From: Anaerolineae bacterium
GTDB lineage: Bacteria; Chloroflexota; Anaerolineae; 4572-78; J111
Direction: 5' to 3'
Length of the DNA: 5,366 nt
NCBI GenBank assembly: GCA_020433785.1
Contig: JAGRCC010000795.1
Location: 1 to 5,366, forward strand
Position 1 is the first letter of the stretch. Every line of letters begins with the position of its first letter. The notes beneath the pieces are model-generated. The model was not told where the DNA came from, searched no databases, and saw nothing but the letters and a program-made list of their open reading frames with translations. The position numbers and the translations under genes are program-made. Shown piece after piece: positions 1 to 5,167 of this stretch.

Positions 1-9
1 GCACTAACC

Positions 10-468
10 ATGCTTCGCTCAATCGAACTGACCCGCGATATGGAAACCAGACATCTACGCAAATTGGCTTCTATCGCTCAAGAAGTTGCTTTTCATGAAG
101 GGGAAATTATCTACCGGCAAGGCGATAAAGGTAAAGCGGTTTATCTTATTCAAGAAGGGGAAGTTGCTATTGAAATGGATATACCGGGGCAGGATCAGGT
201 TGTCATGAATTATTTGGGGCCGGGTGATTTTTTTGGCTGGTCATCGCTCTTTCCGTTAGAGCATAAAATGGCCTGGACTCGCGCTTTTCAATCAACCCGG
301 GCCCTGATGTTTGACGCTGATTCACTGCGTGATGCTTGCCGGCTTGATCACACTTTAGAGTATGCTATTGTCCGGCGCGCCGGTCGGGATATGGTGAATC
401 GGATTAAAGCGACCCGTCACTATCTGTCGAGAATGATCAGCCAGCAGATGGGGATAGGGGTAGGGTAA
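10..468 (+). CDS. CRP-fold cyclic-nucleotide-binding-type domain protein without DNA-binding domain (152 aa; 5' end possibly cut by the window)
   Basis: A stand-alone cNMP-binding (CRP/FNR N-terminal) domain. The beta-roll signature is visible: EGEIIYRQGD (residues 30-39), YLIQEGEVAIE (45-55), then YLGPGDFFGWSSLF (68-81). After the roll come helices (about 103-139) and then the protein ends, with no helix-turn-helix, so it is unlikely to bind DNA itself. The phosphate-binding cassette is not canonical. CRP has a Glu after FIG and an Arg-Ser pair further on; here the matching stretch reads FGWSSLF...KMAW, so the usual cAMP-contacting Glu and Arg are absent and the ligand, if any, is unknown. 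The ATG at 10 matches the usual family N-terminus, but only nine bases precede it, they hold no Shine-Dalgarno sequence, and the frame is open to the window edge. A longer protein or a fusion cannot be excluded. The last ten or so codons overlap the convergent kinase gene. A role as a signalling or sensory partner is inference. Confidence 0.85.
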   Translation: MLRSIELTRDMETRHLRKLASIAQEVAFHEGEIIYRQGDKGKAVYLIQEGEVAIEMDIPGQDQVVMNYLGPGDFFGWSSLFPLEHKMAWTRAFQSTRALMFDADSLRDACRLDHTLEYAIVRRAGRDMVNRIKATRHYLSRMISQQMGIGVG

Positions 469-1186
469 AAGAAAATGTGGCCCCGTGGTTTAAACCCTTT
501 TCAAACCACAATTTACCTCCAAAATGATTAACCACATAGCGGGCCACTAATAAGCCTAAGTTGGTAGTTTGCGGCTCTTCACCAAAGGTATTCCCCATTA
601 AATGGCCGGTTTCTTCATCGGTAATTTTATGGCGTTTTGAGGCGTTAACTCCCATGCCATTATCGCTAATATCGAGCTGAATCGTATCGCCCCGTACTCG
701 TAAGCGAATTCCGATCCAGCCTGCGGTTTCATCACAGAATTTGATAGCATTGGTCAATAAGCAAATTGTCACCCGTTTAATCCGATTTTGATCGGCGACA
801 ATCAACGGGATATCTTCGGGCAGCCGAAACTGCACTTGGATATGTTTGCTGCGTAACAACTCATCGGTTGCCGCCAACGAGTCATAAATGACCTCAACCA
901 GATCAACTTCACTCGTATGCCATTCCGCTTGACCTAACTCGAGTTCGGCTAAATCCAGCATATCTTCAACTAAGTTAGTCAATCGTTCGCTTTCTTCAAG
1001 AATGATGTCTAAAAATTGATCACGCTGGTCATTCTCTAAGTCGGGGTTGTCGTGGAGGATGCCGGAAATCGCCCGGATCGAGGTGAGCGGGGTACGCAGT
1101 TCATGGGTGACGGTAGACAATATATCATCTTGAAACCCGTAAGGGGTCAATACTTGGTTGTTGCCATTAGTTAGTATAGGTTTCAC
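437..1186 (-). CDS. Sensor-less soluble histidine kinase core (HisKA + HATPase_c, 249 aa)
   Basis: Two-component histidine kinase core. The HisKA dimerisation/phosphoacceptor domain (about 19-88) carries the H-box HELRTPL, with phosphoacceptor His28. The ATP-binding domain (about 127-244) shows an N-box LLTNAIKF (N146, K149), a G1 box DISDNGMG (D175, G177, G179) and a C-terminal HGATFSFTLP strand. The G2 lid is weaker than usual: the GTGLGL-type motif reads TTNLGL (207-212), with the first two glycines replaced. Only about 18 residues precede the HisKA domain, and there is no membrane segment, PAS, GAF or HAMP domain, so the input must come from a partner. The start is GTG at 1186-1184, supported by GAGGG (complement of 1192-1196) at proper spacing. 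An in-frame TAA at 1262-1264 rules out a long N-terminal extension. The H-box region resembles, from memory, the kinase halves of solute-symporter-fused kinases, so this may be a detached core. No response regulator is in view. Confidence 0.93.
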   Translation of the reverse strand: MKPILTNGNNQVLTPYGFQDDILSTVTHELRTPLTSIRAISGILHDNPDLENDQRDQFLDIILEESERLTNLVEDMLDLAELELGQAEWHTSEVDLVEVIYDSLAATDELLRSKHIQVQFRLPEDIPLIVADQNRIKRVTICLLTNAIKFCDETAGWIGIRLRVRGDTIQLDISDNGMGVNASKRHKITDEETGHLMGNTFGEEPQTTNLGLLVARYVVNHFGGKLWFEKGLNHGATFSFTLPLSPSAG

Positions 1187-1191
1187 GGTAG

Positions 1192-1196
1192 CCCTC
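1192..1196 (-). promoter_or_regulatory. Ribosome binding site of the histidine kinase gene
   Basis: On the minus strand the sequence reads GAGGGCTACC directly before the GTG start at 1186. This purine run at normal spacing decides the GTG start, because no ATG is available between it and the upstream in-frame stop at 1262-1264. Confidence 0.6.
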
Positions 1197-1244
1197 GAAT
1201 GAGATAAAACGCTAATAAAAAAAGCACTATGTCTGTTGCGATGT

Positions 1245-1250
1245 AGTTTA
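1245..1250 (-). promoter_or_regulatory. Candidate -10 element of the kinase gene
   Basis: The minus strand reads TAAACT (4 of 6 to TATAAT). It lies 8 nt downstream of the direct repeat at 1259-1278, a spacing close to activator-dependent PhoB-type promoters where the repeats stand in for a -35. No good -35 hexamer is seen (ACTGAG at 17 nt). Weak evidence on its own. Confidence 0.25.
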
Positions 1251-1258
1251 TCATGGTC

Positions 1259-1278
1259 CAGTTACAGCTCAGTTACAG
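1259..1278 (-). promoter_or_regulatory. Putative OmpR/PhoB-type response-regulator binding site (two 9-bp direct repeats, 11-bp period)
   Basis: The 9-mer CAGTTACAG occurs at 1259-1267 and again at 1270-1278, exactly 11 bp apart. In the kinase direction it reads CTGTAACTG, two spacer bases, CTGTAACTG. Direct repeats with an 11-bp period are the known recognition pattern of OmpR/PhoB-family winged-helix response regulators, and CTGTAAC is loosely similar to the Pho-box half site CTGTCAT. It lies about 70 bases upstream of the kinase start, consistent with control of the kinase gene. The regulator is not in the window, so its identity is unknown. Confidence 0.45.
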
Positions 1279-1400
1279 TCACTGACGTTGCCATCACCTG
1301 GTTTCGACCTGATTTCCACCTAACACAAATATGAACTCGTAGCCTTCGAGAAAGGTTAGGATATGGCCCGATTATTTTCTTGAAGTTTATCAACTGCTGC

Positions 1401-1428
1401 TTGCCGTAAACCCTAAAAAAAGTACAAT
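1401..1428 (+). promoter_or_regulatory. Sigma70-like promoter of the MoxR-VWA operon
   Basis: TTGCCG (1401-1406, 4 of 6 to TTGACA) and TACAAT (1423-1428, 5 of 6 to TATAAT) are separated by 16 bases. Transcription would start near 1435, giving a leader of about 50 bases before the TTG start at 1487. It is the best plus-strand promoter match I found in the spacer and is placed correctly for the four-gene operon. It is a sequence match only. Confidence 0.5.
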
Positions 1429-1471
1429 ACCTCCATCATTCCCTAACTCTACCAACTGCATAGACTATTCC

Positions 1472-1475
1472 GGAG
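1472..1475 (+). promoter_or_regulatory. Ribosome binding site deciding the TTG start of the AAA+ ATPase
   Basis: GGAG lies 11 nt before the TTG at 1487, slightly longer than the ideal spacing. No other start codon lies in frame for at least 50 bases upstream, and the next in-frame ATG (residue 62) falls after the Walker A motif, so TTG is the only sensible start. Confidence 0.55.
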
Positions 1476-1486
1476 ATAAATCAAAA

Positions 1487-2395
1487 TTGAACCTAACAGA
1501 CAATTTCGACTCGATTGATCAAGTTCAGGCCGCTCTTCGAGAGCAAAACTATGTGGCCGATCGAAGTTTAACCACCTCTATTTACCTGGCTTTGAAGCTG
1601 GGGAAACCGCTTTTTCTGGAAGGGGAAGCCGGGGTGGGGAAGACGGAAATTGCCAAGGTCCTTAGCGCCATGCTGGGGCGCTCGCTCATCCGGCTTCAAT
1701 GTTATGAGGGGTTGGACGTCAACACGGCCGTTTATGAATGGAACTACACCCGCCAGATGTTAGAGATTCGCCTGCTCGAAGCGGCCGGTCACGTCAGCGA
1801 GGAAGCCGCGTTGAAGAAGATTTTCGGTCCGGAGTTCCTGTTAAAGCGCCCGCTGCTGCAAGCCATCGAGCGACCTGACGGCATCGAGCCGGTACTGCTT
1901 ATCGATGAACTGGATCGGGCCGATGAGGAATTCGAAGCCTTCCTGCTGGAAATCCTGTCCGATTTTCAGGTCACCATCCCGGAAATTGGCACGATTAAGG
2001 CCCAACAGCCGCCGGTGGTCATCATTACCTCCAACCGCACCCGTGAAATCCACGACGCTCTCAAACGCCGCTGCCTGTACCACTGGATCGATTATCCCTC
2101 CTTTGAAAAAGAATATCATATCGTCCTGGCTAAAGTGCCGCAAGCGCCGGAGCAGTTGGCCCGCGAGGTGGTCGCTTTCGTGCAGGAACTCCGCGAGGCC
2201 GACTTATACAAGCTGCCGGGTGTGGCCGAAACACTGGATTGGATTTCGGCGTTGGTGGCGCTCGACCGTGAAGATTTGAGCGATGAGGTCATCAACGACA
2301 CGCTGGGCGTGTTGCTCAAATACCAGGACGATATTCAGCACGTAAAAGGTGCGGCTGTCCGAGAAATCTTGGCCAGGATTGGGAATAGTCTGTAA
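1487..2395 (+). CDS. MoxR-family AAA+ ATPase, CoxD type (302 aa)
   Basis: An AAA+ ATPase of the MoxR group, closest in style to CoxD, the ATPase that works with CoxE in maturing the Cu-Mo site of aerobic CO dehydrogenase (family knowledge). Motifs in order: Walker A GEAGVGKT (46-53); the block QCYEGLDVNTAVYEWNY (71-87), very characteristic of the CoxD subgroup; Walker B LLIDELD (137-143, D140 and E141); sensor 1 TSN with N183; arginine-finger-region LKRRC (192-196); and a helical lid (about 220-300). All catalytic residues are present and the length is normal, so it should be active. It has no signal peptide or membrane segment and is cytosolic. It starts with TTG, and it is the first gene of a four-gene operon, 39 nt ahead of a CoxE-type VWA gene. 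ATP-driven remodelling of a client, with the VWA protein as adaptor, is the expected role. The client here is unknown, since no CO dehydrogenase genes are present. Confidence 0.93.
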   Translation: MNLTDNFDSIDQVQAALREQNYVADRSLTTSIYLALKLGKPLFLEGEAGVGKTEIAKVLSAMLGRSLIRLQCYEGLDVNTAVYEWNYTRQMLEIRLLEAAGHVSEEAALKKIFGPEFLLKRPLLQAIERPDGIEPVLLIDELDRADEEFEAFLLEILSDFQVTIPEIGTIKAQQPPVVIITSNRTREIHDALKRRCLYHWIDYPSFEKEYHIVLAKVPQAPEQLAREVVAFVQELREADLYKLPGVAETLDWISALVALDREDLSDEVINDTLGVLLKYQDDIQHVKGAAVREILARIGNSL

Positions 2396-2403
2396 CCTAT
2401 GTA

Positions 2404-2424
2404 GAACAAATCAGCGATTTGTTC
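2404..2424 (+). repeat. Perfect intergenic hairpin between the ATPase and VWA genes
   Basis: GAACAAATC (2404-2412), loop AGC, GATTTGTTC (2416-2424): a perfect 9-bp stem with a 3-nt loop, starting 8 bases after the ATPase stop and ending 10 bases before the VWA start. The stem has only three G/C pairs and is followed by ATTTTG, so it is a poor intrinsic terminator. It could stabilise or mark an mRNA processing site, attenuate read-through, or bind a dimeric regulator as a DNA palindrome. The function is inference. Confidence 0.6.
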
Positions 2425-2434
2425 ATTTTGAAAG

Positions 2435-3655
2435 ATGATGCCGTCAGAAACGCAATTACCCCCTATAACTTCAAATGAGCACGGTCACCTGCTGCGCAAT
2501 ATGGTCTTGTTCGGCCGGATGCTGCGTGCCCTGGGCGTACCGGTCAGGCCCACCCAAATTTTTGATCTAGTTGAGGCCGTGGACTATATCACGATTCGCA
2601 GCCGGGAGGATTTCAAAAATACGGCCTGTACGATTTTAGTCTCCAAATTTGAGCATCTGCCGCTGTTCGACCGGGCCTTCGATCTGTTTTGGCAAGCCCG
2701 GGCCGAAAACGAGCTGCTGGAGATCGACATGGGCGCGTTGATCCCGTCGCGAGCTAAACACGAGAAAAAAGTGGAGGTCACCCCCAACAAAGGCAGCAGC
2801 GATAATGAATCGGATCGGGAACCGGACGAGCCGCTGGTCGACACGATTTATACCTACAGCGCCAAAGAGGTCCTACGCCGCAAAGATTTCGCCGAGCTGA
2901 CGCCGGAAGAGTTGGACGAAATCAAATTGATGATGCAAAGGATGGAGTGGCGACTGGAGCAGCGGCGCACCCGGCGCAAAATCCCGACCTCGCGGGGGGC
3001 TTATCTCGATCTGCGGCGCAGTTTCCGCCATAACCTGCGCTACGGCGGCGAACCACTCCAACTGACCTGGCGCGACCGCAAACTCAAACGCCGTCCCCTG
3101 GTCGTCATTGCCGATATCAGCGGCTCGATGGAACGGTACTCGCGGGTGCTGCTCAAGTTCATCTATTCTATAAGCAACGGATTGGAAAATGTAGAAGCAT
3201 TTGTCTTTGGCACCCGCCTGACCCGCATCACCCGCTACTTGCGCGAGAAAAATATCGATGTGGCCTTAGACCAGGTCACGACTTCGGTTCGTGATTGGGC
3301 GGGCGGAACGCGCATTGGCGATGCGCTTAAAACGTTCAACTACGAGTGGGGTCGGCGCGTTCTGGGCCAGGGCGCGATTGTCCTCATTATCAGCGATGGC
3401 TGGGATCGGGGCGATATCGATCTGTTGGGCCGCGAGATGAATCGGTTACAGCTCAGTTCTCAGCGGCTCATCTGGCTCAACCCGCTGCTCGGCTCCGAAA
3501 ATTACGAACCGCTGACCCGGGGCATTCAAGCCGCCCTCCCGTATATCGATGATTTTCTGCCGGTTCATAATTTAGTTAGCCTGGAACAGCTCGGCCATCT
3601 TTTGGAGCGATTGGGTGAGCATAAACCCGCTCGCCGACACCATGTTACCGGCTAA
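2435..3655 (+). CDS. CoxE-type von Willebrand factor A domain protein (406 aa)
   Basis: VWA protein of the CoxE family, the usual partner of CoxD/MoxR ATPases. Parts in order: a helical N-terminal domain (about 16-100) with the family motif LFGRMLRALGVPVRP; a charged, low-complexity linker (about 105-135); a helical, basic segment (about 143-185); then the VWA domain (about 218-393). The MIDAS metal site is complete: DISGS (227-231), T292 in GGTRIG, and D321 in ISDGWDRGD. The motifs FVFGTRLTRITR (256-267) and WLNPL (347-351) are typical of the subgroup. It has no membrane segment or signal peptide and is probably cytosolic. The start is ATG 2435 or the adjacent ATG 2438; a TGA at 2429-2431 in the same frame blocks any upstream start, and no Shine-Dalgarno sequence is seen. 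Its last 41 nt overlap the DUF4129 gene. The likely role is an adaptor or substrate selector for the ATPase, by analogy with CoxD-CoxE and RavA-ViaA. Confidence 0.93.
   Translation: MMPSETQLPPITSNEHGHLLRNMVLFGRMLRALGVPVRPTQIFDLVEAVDYITIRSREDFKNTACTILVSKFEHLPLFDRAFDLFWQARAENELLEIDMGALIPSRAKHEKKVEVTPNKGSSDNESDREPDEPLVDTIYTYSAKEVLRRKDFAELTPEELDEIKLMMQRMEWRLEQRRTRRKIPTSRGAYLDLRRSFRHNLRYGGEPLQLTWRDRKLKRRPLVVIADISGSMERYSRVLLKFIYSISNGLENVEAFVFGTRLTRITRYLREKNIDVALDQVTTSVRDWAGGTRIGDALKTFNYEWGRRVLGQGAIVLIISDGWDRGDIDLLGREMNRLQLSSQRLIWLNPLLGSENYEPLTRGIQAALPYIDDFLPVHNLVSLEQLGHLLERLGEHKPARRHHVTG
3604..3607 (+). promoter_or_regulatory. Ribosome binding site inside the VWA gene, deciding the GTG start at 3615
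   Basis: GGAG lies 7 nt before GTG 3615, ideal spacing, inside the 3' end of the VWA coding region. The alternative in-frame ATG at 3642 (residue 10) has no comparable purine run at proper spacing, so GTG is preferred. Confidence 0.6.
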
Positions 3656-4541
3656 AGAATTATCATCCCGTAAGAAAATTTACGCGCTTCTGCTGGCGCT
3701 GGCGGTCGGCGCAACGACGCTGCTGGCAGGCAGTTTAGCCTCGGTTGAATTCTTGCCCGGCGAACCGCTGCCATTGGCCGCTCTGATCGAGGCGCTGCAA
3801 GGGGGACAGCTCTCTTTTTCCGGGGTGTCGCTGCCGGGCAGTGTCTTGTATTTGCTGGCGGCGGGCCTGTGGGCGCTTTTGATCGTTTCAATCATTGCGT
3901 TCATCATCTCTCCGGAAATCCGTAAGGAAACGATTAAGCGGGTTATTCGCTACACTATCATTATCTTATTGCTGCACGGAATTATTCGCCTCCTGCCGCC
4001 GTTTCCAACGCCCGAAGAACCCGCTCAAAACCCGGAAGGGGTCGGCCTATTGGATGAGGCAACGCCCGAGCCACCACTGCCGTCGCCGCCGGAGTTTGTG
4101 GTCAATCCGCCGGACTGGCTGATCGGCGGGGTCAGCCTGGCCTTATTAGCCGTTTTATTGGTTGTAGTGTGGCTCTTCTGGCGGCGATTTTTCAAGCCCA
4201 AGCCGTCGCCCACCCCGCTAGAGTTACTCACCCGCGAAGCCGAGCAATCGTTGGTCGATCTTCAAGCCGGGGCCGATGTGCAAGACATTATCAGGCGCTG
4301 TTACCGGCAAATGAGTCGGATTCTGAGCGACGCCCAAGGACTCGAGCGTCAGCAGTCAATGACCCCTCGCGAATTCGAACAGTACCTTTCCGCCAGCGGT
4401 CTTGATGACGCCCATATTCGGCGTTTGACCCGGCTGTTTGAACGCGTGCGCTATAGCTTCAAAGCCCCAACCGCTGAAGAAGAAACGGAAGCCGCCGCCT
4501 GTCTGACCGCCATCGTGCAGGCATATGGAGCGCCCTCGTGA
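3615..4541 (+). CDS. Multi-pass membrane protein with C-terminal DUF4129 domain (308 aa)
   Basis: Predicted inner-membrane protein. Hydrophobic segments lie at about 22-43, 75-98, 110-127 and 169-189. Between the third and fourth is a proline-rich acidic loop (about 128-166), probably outside the membrane. After the last segment comes a basic stop (RRFFKPKP) and a cytosolic helical domain (about 202-305). That domain carries the DUF4129 hallmarks: TPREFEQYL (250-258) and LTRLFERVRYS (271-281). DUF4129 proteins are commonly encoded with MoxR ATPases, DUF58/VWA proteins and transglutaminase-like proteins; no biochemical activity is firmly known. The gene overlaps the VWA gene by 41 nt and the next gene by 4 nt, indicating translational coupling. 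The cytosolic domain faces the compartment where the ATPase and VWA protein act, so it may serve as their membrane dock (inference). N-terminal in/out topology is estimated by eye. Confidence 0.85.
   Translation: MSINPLADTMLPAKELSSRKKIYALLLALAVGATTLLAGSLASVEFLPGEPLPLAALIEALQGGQLSFSGVSLPGSVLYLLAAGLWALLIVSIIAFIISPEIRKETIKRVIRYTIIILLLHGIIRLLPPFPTPEEPAQNPEGVGLLDEATPEPPLPSPPEFVVNPPDWLIGGVSLALLAVLLVVVWLFWRRFFKPKPSPTPLELLTREAEQSLVDLQAGADVQDIIRRCYRQMSRILSDAQGLERQQSMTPREFEQYLSASGLDDAHIRRLTRLFERVRYSFKAPTAEEETEAAACLTAIVQAYGAPS
4527..4530 (+). promoter_or_regulatory. Ribosome binding site deciding the GTG start at 4538
   Basis: GGAG lies 7 nt before GTG 4538, inside the end of the DUF4129 gene. The GTGA sequence at 4538-4541 joins the start of one gene with the stop (TGA) of the other, a typical coupled junction. 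The later in-frame ATG (residue 6) lies inside the first hydrophobic segment and is less likely. Confidence 0.6.
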
Positions 4542-5167
4542 AGCGTGGTCTGATGTTTTGGTTGGCGCTCGTCGCGTCAGTCGGACTGCTACTCACCCCG
4601 GCCTTTCGCGTTTTTGTGCGGGAAGTAGTGGTTATTCCCTTGTTATATCTATTGTGGATTGGCCGTTTCGTCTTGTCGGCTGTCCCCCATTCGGCACTGT
4701 GGGGGTGTTATGTAGCCGTGCTATTGCTGCTAATGAGTGTTAGTTTGCTCAGCCGAAAACCGAAGAAACCCCGAACGCGCCCGCCCAATGCCGCCATCGA
4801 AGGTCGCGTGGCCGGTCTGGCTCACCTCGTGCACCAAGCCGAGCACGATGACTACTTCAAATGGCGGTTGGCCCAGCAGCTACAAAAGTTAAGTGTGGAC
4901 ACCATCGCCTACCACACCGGTCAATCAATCCCGGAAATCCGCCGGCAGTTGCAGCAAGGTCGGCTCGATCTACCGGCTGAATTGCAGGCGTATTTTGAAG
5001 CCGGCCTCAAACCGCTCGGATCGCTGGCCGTTCCGCGAAAACGATTTTTGACCAACCGCCCCGCGACGGCGCTTGATCTTGAGCCGGCCACTGTCGTTCG
5101 ATTTTTAGAGGGGTTTAACGACCCTTTATTTGGAAGTCAGGCAGACGCTGCGGATTTAGAGAGTTAA
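4538..5167 (+). CDS. Unrecognised membrane-anchored protein, last gene of the MoxR-VWA-DUF4129 operon (209 aa)
   Basis: I do not recognise a named family. Hydrophobic segments lie at about 5-20, 30-49 and 53-71, giving two or three membrane passes, followed by a very basic stretch (RKPKKPRTRP, 73-82) that should stay in the cytosol. The remaining 125 residues are soluble and mostly helical. They include DYFKWRLAQQLQKLS (105-119), then IAYHTGQSIPEIRRQLQQG (123-141), which looks like a compact helical unit, and end in an acidic tail. No catalytic motif is visible. The arrangement (short membrane anchor followed by a YF-x-x-RL helical domain, adjacent to a DUF4129 gene) reminds me of small proteins found in archaeal and Chloroflexota MoxR/DUF58/DUF4129 clusters, such as DUF7269; this is a weak recollection. 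The 4-nt overlap with the DUF4129 gene suggests that the two membrane proteins form a pair. Function unknown. Confidence 0.82.
   Translation: MKRGLMFWLALVASVGLLLTPAFRVFVREVVVIPLLYLLWIGRFVLSAVPHSALWGCYVAVLLLLMSVSLLSRKPKKPRTRPPNAAIEGRVAGLAHLVHQAEHDDYFKWRLAQQLQKLSVDTIAYHTGQSIPEIRRQLQQGRLDLPAELQAYFEAGLKPLGSLAVPRKRFLTNRPATALDLEPATVVRFLEGFNDPLFGSQADAADLES

Larger units (their letters stand above)
1187..1486. other. Divergent intergenic spacer between the kinase gene and the MoxR-VWA operon
   Basis: A 300-base AT-rich spacer between two divergently transcribed units. I find no coding sequence in it. Read from the kinase side outward it holds the kinase ribosome binding site, a T-rich leader on the minus strand, a candidate -10 (complement of 1245-1250), an 11-bp-period direct repeat (1259-1278), about 120 bases with nothing recognised, a plus-strand promoter candidate (1401-1428), and the ribosome binding site GGAG (1472-1475) of the ATPase gene. 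No tRNA-like or riboswitch-like structure was recognised. Confidence 0.7.

Noticed and set aside
450..465. G-runs (GGGG ATA GGGG TA GGG) as a G-quadruplex or telomere-like repeat
   Set aside because: Only three runs are present and a fourth of similar length is missing nearby; the sequence is explained by Gly-rich codons at the gene end.
485..509. GTGGTTT/AAACCAC hairpin 17 bases after the CRP-fold gene stop, as its terminator
   Set aside because: The 7-bp stem has an 11-base loop, no following T-run, and lies within conserved kinase coding sequence, so the pairing may be chance.
1187..1264. Upstream extension of the kinase to recover a sensor domain
   Set aside because: An in-frame TAA at 1262-1264 allows at most 25 more residues, with no ATG, GTG or TTG start in frame in that stretch that I could find.
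1841..2143. Antisense open frame inside the AAA+ ATPase gene
   Set aside because: It lies opposite the Walker B, sensor 1 and arginine-finger region of a strongly conserved gene, its translation has no recognisable motif, and it has no supporting context. The other open frames inside the VWA, DUF4129 and terminal genes were rejected for the same reasons.
1487..3655. Calling the first two operon genes coxD and coxE with a CO dehydrogenase maturation function
   Set aside because: The family match is strong, but no CO dehydrogenase subunit or molybdenum cofactor gene is in the window and the operon partners are membrane proteins, so the specific symbols and function are not justified.
4525..4743. 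Plus-strand open frame starting ATG at 4525, overlapping the DUF4129 end and the last gene
   Set aside because: It is out of frame with both genes. The GGAG at 4527-4530 is correctly placed for GTG 4538, and the 4538 frame runs on for 209 residues with sensible membrane segments.
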